Positions 47,996 to 61,578 of a DNA stretch of 64,000 bases are shown here, in pieces. A model generated the notes under the pieces. That model did no database searches. It had not been told where the DNA came from and worked only from the letters and a program-made list of their open reading frames with translations. The DNA lies in assembly GCF_036785885.1 (NCBI RefSeq), contig NC_092324.1:31485001-31549000 (forward strand). Direction: 5' to 3'. This DNA comes from Coffea arabica. Lineage: Eukaryota; Streptophyta; Magnoliopsida; Gentianales; Rubiaceae. A program made the translations under genes and the position numbers. How positions within the stretch are numbered: position 1 is the first letter of the stretch; the number at the start of each line of letters is the position of its first letter.

Positions 47996-50526
47996 TAAAA
48001 ATATTAGTTCAAATCATCATTTTGTTTATTATTCATCAAAACATAGCACGTAAAAACATTAGTTCAAATCATCATTTTGTTTATTAGTTCAAATCACATA
48101 AAAATATTTTGTTTATTATTCATAGCAACATATGTAAGTGTCAAAACCAAGTTTACCATAAACTTAGAGAAAGGTTGCTGAAATTATCCCTACGAACAAT
48201 TATAGGTTATTTTAACAAGCACCTAATGACTAATTAAATGCATAGACTCACAAATATATTCTCTATTGCATTTAAAAATTTTCCTAATTTATCCCTATTT
48301 CGAAACTTTTTTTTGTAAGGAGTGTATATTGAACATTCATAAGACAAATCCAATAATAATTTTTGTAGTAGAGCATGCTACATTCACAACATGGGGATAG
48401 GAAACAATTGGGTCCCAAAAGATAAAATATTTGTAGGATAAATATAGGTGGAAAGAACATCACACTTAAATTGATCATGGAAGATGACTATTTAATGTAT
48501 AAAACGTAATTAGCGGTGAGAATGTAAGAATAACTGACCTTCGATTCGCATCTAATAATTGTAGGTTGTACTCTTACATTATATTAGTATTAATGCCACA
48601 CTTTTTGCACTAATGACGTTAGTACTAGTCGTAGTAAATTAGTGATTATTGTGCTTTATTTTTTTTAATAAAAAAGAACATAAAAATATAGGATTAACTT
48701 TTTATACACTGATATGTAGTGATTTTTTTACACTAACAGTTATGGATGTATGTTATATGTGCATAATTTGAATTTTAAATTTGAATTTATGCTATGTGAC
48801 AATAATCTAAACCCGCTAGTGTTAAACAATGTACACTAACAGTTATAAAAACCTTATTAAAAAATATAGCCCCAAATCAACATAAGTTATGTGGATCTTG
48901 TAGATTTGCATCATAGCCCCGAAAGTTACACTTTCTTTCCGTTAATTGTTTCTACAATTTTTGTTTACCAAACTGTTGCATTAGAGTACTGTAGGATGTG
49001 ATTTCACCATAAAACAACAGCTCAAATAGTACAGGAAAAGCCCCTCAAAAAGAGGAGTTAATAAGCTTTGCACACGTAACAAAGTTGCAAGTAGATTTTA
49101 GAAAGCCATGTGAACACCTAAAGTAGGATATATTTATGCCTATAATCTTTACGAATCAATCCAAGAGAATAAATATATTATTTGGAGATTGAGAATTATC
49201 CATAACTTAGAAATTCACGTTAACTTTGTTATTTTGTAGAGAACAAATCTTGCATTAAGGGTGCATTTGATAAAATTAAAATAAAAAAATCTGAAATTTG
49301 AAATATGAATTCATTAAGTTGTTGAATTGTAAATATTGATGTCCTAATATTTGAATGCATTTTACATTAAGAGATAAGTGAATAACTTATCATCAGATCT
49401 ACTTAATTAATTAAGATGTTCTATTTTTTATTATCAAACACGTCTAAATATGTTAAAATTTGAATCTATTTAGTGTAAATGATGAATTGAATTATCAAAT
49501 AAGGTCTAAATAATGTTCAAATTTGTACAAATGACAAAACGTGGCTGCTGGAGGAATATCTAAAACAATTATTTCAGTGCAAGATGCCAAGGAATTCTTC
49601 TAGTTAGCTTGTCAAATCAGAGGGTCTACTTCTCACCATGACAAAAGATTCAATTTAAGTGGACCTAGAAATACGGTCAATGCAAGAAAACATGAAGTTG
49701 TCTCAATGTGTGATTGTAACTCTCACATGCCAGAGATAGGGGAAAAAATAAATAAAATCTGTAATGGCCAGAGAAAGATTTGTGGTCCCATATTTGATAT
49801 GTTCCTTTGGTTAGTGGGAGTTAAAGAAAATGAAAACCTCCTCAGCTAGCTAACCGAAAACTGCAAATCAAGATTCATCATCTTGTTTCCCCTTTTTTCG
49901 CCTGCCGACACAAATTTTACTCTTGCTTTCATCCCAAGAACAATAAAGTACATATCACCCGGACACAGAAAATGTTTGTGTGAAAGTAAAATGCAAGAGT
50001 GTGCATCTTGATCATGACAAAAAGTTGTGGAATTGTAAAGCAGTGTGACATAGGTAACTTTATTCAACCAATCAGATATTCTTATGCATTGTTGAAACAT
50101 TCACAAAAACAATTCTACACACAGTGGAAGATGTAATATTGCTGCCAACAATAAATGGCACGAGTAAAATACAGAGACTCGGCTCCTACCTATATTGTGA
50201 CTATCTATGGAAAGCTACGAGATCATTCAGCATCCTAATTGACAAAAAAAGTTGGAAAAATAAGAAGAAGAATGTAAAAGAATTACAGATTGGCATAGAA
50301 CAGAAATGGCCAACTGGAGTTCTCTGACCATAACCATAAGGGCAGATATAAGCAAGACCGATCCTTGTTAATTCCTCTTCAGCCATTGCAGCAATGAGAA
50401 AAGACTGAAATCTTACTTGAATGCGAGGAACATGTGTAAATCTGAGAAGAAAGCATGCTAGCTGCATGTAGAAATGAGCATGTGTGCTTCTTTTTCATTT
50501 TTCCCATATTATGGAATGCTACAATA
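47996..50526. other. Intergenic DNA and CSLC 3' flank
   Basis: Repeated ATTAGTTCAAATCATCATTT blocks occur at about 48006-48025 and 48058-48080. At 48176-48192 GCTGAAATTATCCC matches the right tip of the 6879/30527 MITE family, a second truncated copy. The last 300 to 400 bases before 50527 are presumably the CSLC 3' UTR. Open frames at 49846-50100 and 50201-50467 are not supported. Confidence 0.5.
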
Positions 50527-53500
50527 TCAGCTCATTTGCTCCCCAATCAGGTCGAGACCAACAAGAAGAAAAGTGACTCCTTGGAAAAGCAGAAAGTAGA
50601 AATGAACTCCATGAGCTGATAAAAGGCTTCTCACTGAAGCTGTTAACAGTAGGAAAGCAAGAGCTAGCTCCTTCCGATATATTTTATTCATTTTCTTAAC
50701 CGGTGCAGGAATTGGCTTTTCCTGTTCCTTCAACTGGCTCATCTCTGAAAGTTCACTGTCAGAAGATCCCCTCATCATCTGTGAGTTGTATAGTGCTTTC
50801 ATATCACTCTCAGCAGCAGCCAACAAGTCAGATTCTGAAGACCTGCCAGCCTTTTTCGTGACGACCCACTCGTATGAGCTACTGAATTGGAATAGTCCAG
50901 ACACCATTGCATTAAATTTAGTTACTGACATTGTGTTCTCAAAGAGGAGGTAGGGAGCAACAAAAGGGATTGACTGAGGTGCAGGAAGAATGTTGAGCAA
51001 TGTCATAAGAACAGGCACGTAGCAAACAACCCACATAGGGAGTTCAGCCTCTGGGATAAACATGGTTAAAGGAAGAATGATGCAAAACAATGTGAAAGAA
51101 TAGAAGGGAAGAATAAGTTTCCTTAACAGAAAGAACAGAAGTATCAAATTTGCCTTCTTCCATGTTGGAATCTGCAGTAAGTTGAGAGATTAAGATATCA
51201 TCAAGGAGGACCTCACTATAAATATGAAAATTATCCACCTATTGGAGTAATTAATAGTTAATACCTTAGAAGTTATGATGGTGGGAAGGCACAGTCGAAA
51301 AAGTTGCATGGGACCAGAATGCCACCTGTGTTGCTGCTTCCTGTAAGCTTCAAATGACTCAGGAACTTCACATAGGACCTGATCCAATTTCAGCAGAAAG
51401 CATATAAAGTAAATAGGTCAATACATTTGTTATAACTAGTTAGCAGGTGAAGGCAAAAACAACTTACAAGCTATTTATTGCCCATATGAAAACATGCAAG
51501 CCAAAAATAATTAGAAATGAGAAGCTTATTACGCTTCTTTAGCAGAATGCTGCTTAGAAGCTATATAAATGTTTCAGCAAGCATCAAATCTCTTGTGCAA
51601 TCAAATTTGCATTTAGCTGAACATTATTGCAGGTTTTCTATAGTTAGTTTGTAAAATGAAGACCAAATTTTTTTCTAATGACCTAGAAATGATAGAAGAA
51701 ACACGAACTTTCCTACGGAGTCTGACTAGATCATGGACTCTATTGGGAAGTGAAGATACGCTCAGACAAATTGAGTTTCCTACTTGTTATCTCTTCAGGG
51801 AATCCTAACTAATCTACTTAAATATCCTGTGTTATATTCTCAAGCCTGGAAAGCAAGGATGTTACAAACAGAATGTTTTCCCACTAATTAGAGTAAAATT
51901 GACTCAACAGACAAATAGTACCTTAACGTCATTTAAAAATATAAATTTCCAACCATGGAGATGAGCACGAACAGCAATGTCCATATCTTCAACAGTCGTT
52001 CTTTCAAGCCACCCACCAGATTCTTCCAAGGCCTTAATCCTCCAAACACCAGCTGTCCCATTGAAACCAAAGAAATTCAAGAAAACCCCATTAACCTGCT
52101 GTTCTACCTCAAAATGGAAACACAGATTAATGTTCTGTAGGCGAGTCAACAAGTTTTCATCCTTGTTCACAAAAGCCCATCTAGCCTGAACCAATCCTAA
52201 ATCAGGATTGTCCTGCATTAAAACAAAGATGGTCAGTAAAAAAGTTCAATCTACCAACCACAAACTATGGACAAGTTACATTTAGTGTAGGTACCTTAAA
52301 ATATGGAACTGTATGCTTTAGGAAATCTGGGGTCGGTTGGAAATCAGCATCAAATATTGCAACAAACTCATAATCCTTAACATAGCCACAGCTCATTGCA
52401 GACTTGAGATTTCCAGCTTTATATCCAGTTCTGACCAGTCGATGCCGGTAAATTATGTTGATACCCCGCTGACTCCATTTGCTGACTTCTGATTTGATGA
52501 GCTGCTGAATATCTTCATCATCAGAATCATCGAGAATTTGGATGAGCAATTGATCTTTTGGCCAATCGAGTTGACAGACTGCTGAAATAGACAACTCATA
52601 TACCTGTATGAACCAATACAGCTATTAATAAGACATGGTGCTGGAAATGGATCAATTATAACCTTTTTAACATAGTATTAAATTCACATACTATTGCAGC
52701 CTATTGTTGAAAAAGCTCAAGTACTTCATTCAGTATGCATACTCAAGAACCACTTCAAAGTGTTTCTGAAAAGATATAAGGTGATAACAACCTAGCATAT
52801 GGAATTGTGACAACGCATCCCAGGAAGACTACAAAGTTTAACATAATTTTCACATTCAAACTATTTACTACAGTTTTTCTTCTTGTTAATTTTGAATGCT
52901 GAATTCAAGTCATTAATGATGCAATTCAAAGCCTAGCACAAGGATTGTCACTAGAAGGTTACCAAGTTATCTATGATGGAATTCAAAATCTAGAAATTGC
53001 AATTCAATTAGTAGACCATACAGAGCTAACATATAGTTATGACAACGTAAGTAAGGCACAAATTAACAAAAGGTGCAGGCGATTACCTCCCTCTCATTAC
53101 ACATTGGCACTTGAACAAGGACCATGGGAAAATTTTCATTTGATCCCTCAAGATCATCTGATTTGAATGGATCCCCATCAATCCTTGGCTTAATCTTCTT
53201 CCACTTAATATACAGGCAACCCAGGCAAAGAACTAGTCGATCTAATGACTGAATTAGAAAGAGAACAACACAGAATGTAGAAAGGCCTTGAATAGAAGGT
53301 GCTATATAATCAACCCGAAACGCCAGCCAAGAAACATAAATCATGTGAAAAAAACCTTGGAAATCAGAAGAATTGGGAATGTACAAATTTGGGTTCTCAA
53401 AGTAATGCCAACCTTTCAAGTAAGCAACTACCTCAAAGGTCAGAAACACCAAGGAAGTAGCTAAAAATGCTTTAATTATATTCAACAACAATTTTCCTTT

Positions 53501-53809
53501 GCCCAGCTTCTCACTCGCAAGACCTACTCCCTGCCTGAAAATCAACCTCCTCTGAATAGTTCCCAGCAGTGCCCAAAGAATAGTTGCAAGCCAAGCAACA
53601 CAACCAACGGCACGGTTGGCCTTAAGAAGCAATACCCAAGTGACTTGCTTGGCATTTTTCCCACGGTTCTTCTCAACTGGCCTGAATGCAGTATCAGGGC
53701 TGTCAATTTCCACAATGGAATAGTTGGGATTCTCCATTTTCACAATCACTGGTGTTCCCTTTTGCGAGTCCTTCCCCGACCAGCTAAAAAAATCCAATAT
53801 TGGAGCCAT
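50527..53809 (-). CDS. CSLC: Cellulose synthase-like C xyloglucan glucan synthase
   Basis: Golgi membrane glycosyltransferase (GT2) that polymerises the beta-1,4-glucan backbone of xyloglucan from UDP-glucose. Exons in reading order: 53809-53087, 52603-52295, 52212-51922, 51378-51265 and 51171-50527, all GT-AG and phase 0, giving 693 aa, the usual CSLC length. The start is the ATG of [10 protein letters not shown]; the in-frame upstream codon is TTG. Membrane segments lie near 67-86 and 113-130, with further ones near 180-215. Catalytic residues are all present: DDSDD (266-270), DAD (326-328), TVED (417-420) and QQHRW (456-460). The C-terminal half has the remaining membrane helices (such as [20 protein letters not shown]) and ends [25 protein letters not shown] and the pattern near residues 20-60 suggest the CSLC6/CSLC12/CSLC5 branch rather than CSLC4; the exact member is not certain. 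Confidence 0.95.
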
Positions 53810-54600
53810 TCTCTTACTATTCAAAAAAAAAAAAAAAAGGACAGCTGAAATCCTGCCTACAACTGTATGAACCGAAACACAGTGAACCCCTCACAACACC
53901 AGATCTCAAATTTCTCCTGTGCATAAGAATTTGCACAGGCAGCAAATCCTAAAGACTTGAGAACTCAAGAACCCATTTTAGGCCATCCAATTTAAAAAAC
54001 AATGCAGCAGAAAGAAAAGCCAAAAGAATGGTTTTTGGAAGATTCTTTGCACGCTCTCAAAGGCTACTCTTCAGTTGAGAGACACTAAACAATGGGAAGA
54101 ACCCTTATAGAGAAAGGAATCTGCCATCTACTTCCAGCAGTAAAACCTTTTTGGTATTTTTCAGTACAACCTTTTAGTCCAAAGACCCATAACAATTCCA
54201 ACTTTAACATTCCAAGATTTACCACTCAGTAAATGACACTAAAGATTATGCTCTCTTAGTATAGTGTTCTGTTGCTTAGTCTAGAAAACAGTTTCAGGTG
54301 TTGACTAAGTTTGAATTTTTAAGTACACAAAAGAATGGAAGCAGTTAAATGGATAATAAAAGGATTAAAATAGAAGAATAAAAGTATTCACGTGAAAGGA
54401 TGAAGTTACAGAACAATGCAGATCCTCATCCCCAAGTTGATCTTCTTTTATAGTCTCTTCAGGCATCGGCTTTGCAGTCTACATCCACAGCCGTTTCTCA
54501 GCCCCTCCCCAACTGTACCCTGTAAAAAGAAGACAAATACTACCGGCTCTTACTAGTAGCTTTTTTCCTTTCTTTGTTTTTCTTTGGGAGTTTAGGATAG
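53810..54600 (-). promoter_or_regulatory. CSLC 5' UTR and promoter region
   Basis: An A-tract (T on the minus strand) lies just upstream of the start codon at about 53823-53838. A leader intron is possible, but I cannot fix its ends. No TATA box is named with confidence. Confidence 0.4.
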
Positions 54601-57600
54601 AAAAGAGAAGAAGGAAAAACTTAAGTTACGAGAGACGAGAAGAGAAGAGAAGGGATTGTTGTGTTGTTTGGGAGTTTTGAGAATTAGTGGAATGATTTTG
54701 GATATAAAAGTCATTAAATATTTGTTCAAGACATTTTTAAGGATAAAATAGGTATTTTAAAAAACTTTCATAAGTTTCCTTCAACTTTCTCTCAATTTCT
54801 CTCTAATTTCGGAGGAAAACTTTTACTTACTATTTATCCTCTTAAATCTTTCCATTTATCTTCTTTTCTTTCCTAATAAAAACTAACAAACGAAGGAAAT
54901 GTTCACTTTCTCTTCTTTCCCCTTCTTTTCTCTCCAAATCATCCACTCCCAAACAACCCAATCTTGATCCCTTTTCCTTTTTCTGGTTAGAAGTGAATTC
55001 TTAATTGCTTTTTTCTTTTCTATTGGTTAGAATTCTTAATTGCTTGGGTGGATAGAAGTTGTTCTATTGGTCTGTCAACCGTCTGTCTAAGGTCTAAGGC
55101 TCCGTTTGGATTAGCTGTTTTTGGGGTTGTTTTTCAAAAACAGCACTGTAGCATTTCAAGCTTTTAAGGACTAACTCCATTTTGTATTGCTGAACTTCCA
55201 TCACTTTTTACTTTATATTCCAAATTTTGATTTTGAATACTCTTGAACTCTCAATTTTGGATACTTTATATCTTAAATTTTTAAATTTATCCTAATTAAT
55301 GACAACTTTAGCAAAAATAATGGCATAGAGTACTCAATAAATTAATAGCAATGCGCTGAAAATGATCAAAATGTGCCAAGATATTGTAGCAAAAATAAAG
55401 TAATATATTGCGATTAATTTGTATTATCTTTTATCTTATTAATTTTACTAATAATATTAGTGCTTGTGATCATATTAATCAATGACAATGTACTAAAAGT
55501 GAACAAAAAAAGGTTGCAGGATTGTAATTAGAACAAAATGGTATGTTGTCCTTAATTTTCGTCATCCTTTATCTCATTAATTTTGAGAATGTAATTATTG
55601 ATTAGATTTAAATAAGACAAACTTGATAGTAAAGGGTCCAACAAGTCCAAAATTAAGAGTTTAGGGTACAAAGTGTTCAAAGTCAAAATTTAGGATGCAA
55701 AATAAAAAAGTGATCTAAGTCTAAGGGTGTAAAGTGAAGTTAGTCCAAGTTTTAATACAGTATGACGCATTTGCCACTTCATCAATAACTTATTTAACTT
55801 GGATGGAGTTGAGTATCTCGTCACTTTTCAATTGATCAAGGATACAAATTTCTTGTATAAATACTTTAAGTTGTAAAGTGCAGTTAGAGTAATAATATGT
55901 GGAGATTTTCTACAATTAAACTCTTGTTAAATCCTTGGATAAAAGTTGTTCTATTAGTCAGTAATTAGTAAACAAGGTGTTAATTCAAATTTATTGCACT
56001 TCACTAGAAAACTAAATGGATGGGTCGGACCGGTTCAACAAGTCATATTTAAATAATAGGCATTATTAGGTTAACTTATTTAATTAATAGGTTAAAATGG
56101 AAAACATTTAGATTGCATAACATAATTGGGTCAATAAAAAAAAACTGAACTATTCGTGAATTAGTGCGACGGGCTAAAATCAAGTTGAAATTTATTGCAC
56201 TTTGGTGAGACTATGTAACAGTATAGCTATCAACATGGACGGATCAATTGGATTTGACTGGTAATAGCTTTCTATATATAAAGCATGAGGCGGGGGTATG
56301 GGGATAAAATTTTATGTCATTTTTTGATTTTCCAATTTTATCTCTATAAAAATTAAATATTTATTAAGAATAATTACTTAATTATTAACTTTTAATAACT
56401 TCCGCACCCAATAACTTCTATTTGTTTTTTTTTATTTATTTGTCAAAAAATTCATAACTTCTTTTTTTGCCAAAAAAACTTCTATTGATTTTAATAAAGA
56501 CAACTTAATTTTTTCTTAATTTGCACATTCAGACGAGTGTGCTTTTCCCATAGTTTAGATAATGGGTATAATTGGATTAATTAATGTAATTAATGGGCCA
56601 AAATAGGTAAACTTTAGATGGGTATATATGTAATTGAATCAAATTATTTATAAACCACCTAAAAGTTGACTTTTTTTTCCTCAAATTTAATGTTTGGATT
56701 AGCTGTGTTTTGGAGGTGTTTTTGAAAAATTTTACTGTAGCATAATTTTTAGAGTATATTTTGGAATATTTAAGAGTAGTAGAGTTTTTAAAATATATTT
56801 TGGGATATTTTTTAAACATTAAAAAAAATTTAGATTACTTTTTAGAGTACCTTTTAGAGTGCTTTTTAAAAATTTTTAGTATTTGAAAAACTAGTTTTTG
56901 GAAAACAGAGGGATCCAAACAAAAGAGCGGCTTTTTTTTTGTGGATTTGGTATATATGAGATTAAAAGATAGTTGAAAAAATGAAAAGTATTTAAATCAT
57001 TTGGTTATGAAGCAATAGTTTTCTATTTTGCAAAATGGAGCTAGCATGTGATAAAAAATTCAAAAAGAAATTCAAGTTAGTAAATAACTTTTACCCAAAC
57101 AAAAAGGGAAAGAAAACAAAAATACATAGAGTAAAATAAAATGGATATGATGACAACTTTTTAGGGAAGGTCATTTTTAAAGAAGTTTGAGGATGGATTA
57201 GTTTTGGAAATTGATTCTTTATGCTCTACATGTCATAGCAAATAGAAGCACACTTAGTTATGTTGGTTGCGTCATTTTCTCTTTCAATTAGCCAAAAAGG
57301 AACAAAAAGAACTCATTAAATAAGTCTGTTTTAAGTTTATGTTTAATTGATTTTGATTGGTTAAATTTTTAAATGGAGTATGAGAAAGTTGCTCTGTGAT
57401 TTTGAAAGTTACAGATTATTCTAAACTAAAATTTTTACCAAATTGTTATTGTATCCCCTTATTCATAAATTTTAGGTATTTCTACCCCTAATATTTAGAC
57501 ATTTTTACAACTTATTAAATTTTAAAAAAGATACAAAATAACGATTGAAAGAATTTTATATTTATAGCGGCCAAAGTTACAGTATTTAATATCCTTTTTA

Positions 57601-58361
57601 AATGTTGAGGATTTCCTCGATTTGGACCACGTAGTATGGGCCCAAATTGGTCCAGTTCCAATCACAACGAAAACGTATGGACACCAGGCGGCCAATTCAA
57701 GAGTGCGCCAACGCTGGGGCGGTTGCTACAGTCTATGTTAACCGTCCCGAAAAGATTAAGGGTCAAGATTTATCAAAAAAAAAAACGTAAGGCTCAAGTT
57801 ATCCGTTGTGTGTGTTTGAATAGCTCATTTTTTGAAATAATATTTTATTTGTATCGTACATATATTTTTTAATTTATTTTTTTTATATTTTCGACAATCT
57901 TTTTATTTTATATATATTATATCACAAAAAATGTTACAATAATTATTTCAAATAATACTCCATCATAACATTATTTGTGGGACTTACAAAAAATTTTGTT
58001 CTATGCTCATATCACGTTTAAAGTGATTTACATTCTGAGTAAACAAGTTTGAATAAAACCGTTCAAAAATGTTTACATTCTGAGTAAATAAGTTTTGAGA
58101 GGAACCGCTCAAAAACAATTCACCTGACAATCATTTGGACTCTGGTTCCCCATTCCAATAGTTTCAGCCTGCAGCCTAGTACTTTTTTTATATTTTTGTT
58201 GGACTTGTACTTAAATATGTCTTTGTGGTATGTCTTTATTAATAACTACGTACTATATGCAAAAAATGGCAACTGGTTTTTTTAATGGGTAGCTCGCGTA
58301 CATTCATTAGTGCACTTACATATTCATATTTATTACACTCCTTGTATTTAGATACTTTTTT
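54601..58361. other. AT-rich intergenic DNA
   Basis: At about 55087 GGCTCCGTTTGGATTAGCTG resembles the left end of hAT-type MITEs, with no partner found. A 45-bp tandem duplication starting TTTACATTCTGAGTAAA covers about 58028-58118. No gene is supported; the frame at 57636-57872 is short and lacks a domain. Confidence 0.5.
56692..56920. mobile_element. hAT-like MITE
   Basis: The left end GTTTGGATTAGCTGTGTTTT and right end AAAACAGAGGGATCCAAAC form imperfect inverted repeats about 229 bp apart. TTTTACTGTAGCA follows the left end, as in many plant hAT MITEs. No clear 8-bp target duplication was found. Confidence 0.55.
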
Positions 58362-58799
58362 GGTAAAAAACAAAAAAGCCCATAGTGGTAAATCTAATAT
58401 ACAGAAAAGCCCTCCATGATTTTAAAACATATAATACGACACTCCATACTTTGAACTAAATTATAAAGGTGACAGAATCAGTTAAATTTAACGGAAATGG
58501 ACGAAATGACCAAAATGCCATGATATATTTAAGCAAAAGATAGCTCAAAAAAAAATCATTTGTTTTATTCTTTAGATAGAGAGAATTGAGGGTTAAGGGG
58601 TAGAATAGGTATATTTGTTAACAATTAGGCATAAAAAATTTTTTAGGTTCCAGTAAGTCATTTCCGTTAAATTTAACGGATTCCGTTAACTTTACAATTT
58701 AGTTTAAAGCAGGAGGTGTCATGTTGTATGTTTTGAAACCGCGGGAGGTTTTTCTGTGTATTAGGTTTACCATAGAGAGTTTTTTTTTGTTTTTTACCT
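58362..58799. mobile_element. MULE-type MITE (GGTAAAAAAC family)
   Basis: 438 bp with inverted repeats of about 130 bp: GGTAAAAAACAAAAAAGCCC at the left, matched by the reverse complement at 58670-58799 (ends TTTTGTTTTTTACC). Inner landmarks CCGTTAAATTTAACGG pair across the centre. TACTTTTT occurs on both flanks, matching 8 of a 9-bp duplication. No coding capacity. Confidence 0.78.
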
Positions 58800-59818
58800 T
58801 ACTTTTTAATATAAATTTAACTATAACAAAAAATAAATACTTTTAGCAAGTGCCTATCGGAACCATTAGCCAAATCCAAAGAACAAATGCCAGCAAAGAC
58901 TAAATTGAGAATAGAGTAAGAGATAACAATTTCGTCAACAGTTCCTCACAAAAGACTTATTTCTACTGCAAAAAGTTTTGTCTTTATTGTTAGCTAGATA
59001 AATGTCTCCTGTAGCGTCAATGGACTTATCTAACACTAAGGTCATCTTATGCTCACCATTATGCAACACATCATGATTGAGTTTTGGCAACCTAGTGTAG
59101 CTTGTTCCCTATTGTATATTGCAACTTGAAACAAAATGCAAACCTACTAAGTTTCTCCGTTCCTGTCCCTCTCCTTCCCCTCATCTTCCATTGTACGAAA
59201 TTGCTTCTGCTTTTTGGCAGTAATTGCAACTACAGCAAGCTTTTTTTTATTGTTGTTCTTTGACTTATTTTGGTAAATACAACTCATAAGACATAAGTTT
59301 TATTCTCCGATCCATGAAGATTCTATATGTAGTTTACTCTAACTATTATTTGTCAAATTCTTTCATGGAGTTTGGCTGTAATTTCCTCAATATTTCATTT
59401 TTGTTTTTAAGTTTTGACTTCCGAGATTAGTGGCTGTCAAAAGATGATGATTAATGTGTACACACCGACGAACAAAAATGTTCAATTGAGAAGGAATTTT
59501 AGTTATTTTGTGATTCTATTTTTATTAATTAAGTGGCAAAGGATTTAAACGGTTGCCAAGATTTACTTGAGACAAATGTATGCAATGGTTATTTATTGTC
59601 CGGACATCTCTATGTTGACCAAAATATCTTATGTATCAAAGTCATTTTTTCATTTTACTTTCAAATTTTTCTTTTTTCTTTTTTTTTTTTGGGGGAAAAA
59701 GAAATCCTATGGTGATTAGTGTAACAAGAATAGCTTAACATAAGCTTTTGGTCAAATTGGTCAAAATCAGTCAATGTCAGTAAAAGTAGGAAAACCATCA
59801 AATGAAGAATGATTAATA
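58800..59818. other. Intergenic DNA
   Basis: No gene, terminal repeats or duplication was recognised. An open frame at 59533-59715 has no domain. Confidence 0.5.
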
Positions 59819-60052
59819 CTCCCTCCGTCCTAAATTATTTGTCGCATTTCGAGATTCTAACTTTTTAGCAATACTGGTTTGATGGTGATATTAGTGGATT
59901 TGTTTCCAAAGTTGCCCCCAAGAATTCAAATTTCAAATTTGAATTTAGTATGAAGTATTAATAAAGGTGGGGATAACATTGGAAAAAGAGATCAAAAGCA
60001 ATTTTGACTTTGGTAATATGACAATCATTTCGGGACATTTCAAAACAGAAAG
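59819..60052. mobile_element. Stowaway-like MITE
   Basis: The left end CTCCCTCCGTCCTAAATTAT follows TA. The right end, reverse-complemented, reads TACTTTCTGTTTTGAAATGT and is followed by TA. The length of about 234 bp fits Stowaway elements (Tc1/mariner). Confidence 0.75.
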
Positions 60053-61307
60053 TATAACACTTTCAATAAGACAGAAAAGAGTATTAGCTTGCATCTATTG
60101 AACAACAAAATCAATTATCAGATGGATATGTTAGCCTTATTAAAAAAAAAAAAGCCTTATTCTTGTCTGTTTCGGTTTTACAAAATCTGATCATGGAAAG
60201 TGATTATTGAAAATAATCACAATTAACAAAAGCTACTCCTTTTTGGTACGGATTTTAATTTTTTTGTCTATTAAAAAATCCCAATGTAATGGAGGATGAA
60301 AACTTCACATTTGTATTATTATATTAAATAAGAATATAAAAATTGATTATTCAAAATAAGAATTTATACTAAATTAAAATAATTAGCCGAGAACAAGCAG
60401 GTGTCCCTATCTAAGTACAAAAACACAATGGCGGATAAAAACTCAAAACTCTAGCAATAACACTGCCAAACCCGCCGCACCGACCGGGCAACTAGATGAG
60501 TATCTTCCAAACCACAACAATGGCATATGCTTTGGTCTCTTGGGCCACATGAATGCTCTCAAAAGGCAATCAATATTCGGATTTTAAACGCCACAAGTGG
60601 CCTCAAAACCACCTAGGCCTACACTTAGGTGTACAATTGTACACATGTAATGTAAGTACAATTGTACACATGTAAATGGGGCCTCCAAGTTATTTGTTAG
60701 TGAAACAACTTCAATAATGTAATGAGAGATGTGTCTATTTCTAGCTTGCTTATGTCTTGCAAAAGCTCAAAATGAACATGACTAATGTCTTTGGTTTAAT
60801 CTAAAAAGTTGCAAACCATTCTCCACTTTGGTGTCCTCCTTAAATTAACTCTACACACAAGTTATTGAAGAAAGTATAGCCGTGTGAATAGCTTTCAAGT
60901 ATCATAATGTCTCGGTGTCTCGATATATAGGCAACATTTTGTCCAAAACAATTAACCCCCTCAAGCTTGGCCATAATTATGTATAGATCTCCTTCTGATT
61001 TTTGATATTACAGTAAACTCTGTAAGGTTTATATCATGAATTTAGATGTTCCCAGATGATAATGTTAATGAAATTGTGATTATTTCAGGCCATATTCATC
61101 ATTCTGAGGAAGTAGCTCTGTCAATTTGCATTGTCTAATATTGGTAAAATAGTAAGCTGTTCAGTGATAATCGCATTCTTCTTTCAATTATCATCCTTTG
61201 GCTTTTCATTTTTGTGTTCTCTTTGCGTCTGTTTATTACATCTAAACAATATCAAGTGTTATATTCTTTTATTTTGACCAGAGATGCCACTTTTCCTGCT
61301 GCTCTCT
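60053..61307. other. Intergenic DNA
   Basis: A 23-base tandem duplication containing GTACAATTGTACACATGTAA lies near 60634-60678. Around 60390-60600 a GC-richer stretch (CCCGCCGCACCGACCGGGCA) stands out from its AT-rich surroundings and could be a remnant of a LINE 3' region; this is not established. Confidence 0.4.
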
Positions 61308-61324
61308 TTTCTTTTGTCAATAAC

Positions 61325-61561
61325 TTTTTTTTTTGGTCGATACGATAGCTTTTTACACTTTGGGGAGGGGAGGGCCTGAAGAGGTTTTGGAGTAATCCGA
61401 AGGGGATTGAACCACCACCGGATGGTCCGGATCAGATGAGTACACTACGCACCCGCCTGAATTTTTTTAAGGAAGGCCACATTTAATTGTGGCAAATCCT
61501 TGCCTTCCACCCTACCAAGGCTTAATGCATTAGTGGTGACCACCGGACCAAAGGCCGGTGG
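61325..61561 (-). mobile_element. SINE with 17-bp target duplication
   Basis: A 237-bp insertion between two perfect copies of TTTCTTTTGTCAATAAC (61308-61324 and 61562-61578). On the minus strand it ends in an A-tract next to 61325. It contains GGTTCAATCCCC (near 61400-61412), resembling Pol III box B, and GGTCCGGTGGTCACC near its start, resembling box A, although these are farther apart than in tRNA-derived SINEs I know. It encodes nothing and would depend on a LINE. Confidence 0.85.
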
Positions 61562-61578
61562 TTTCTTTTGTCAATAAC

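Noticed and set aside
53807..53824. A longer CSLC N-terminus starting five codons upstream
   Set aside because: The upstream in-frame codon is TTG, not ATG; the ATG at 53809 gives the family start MAP.
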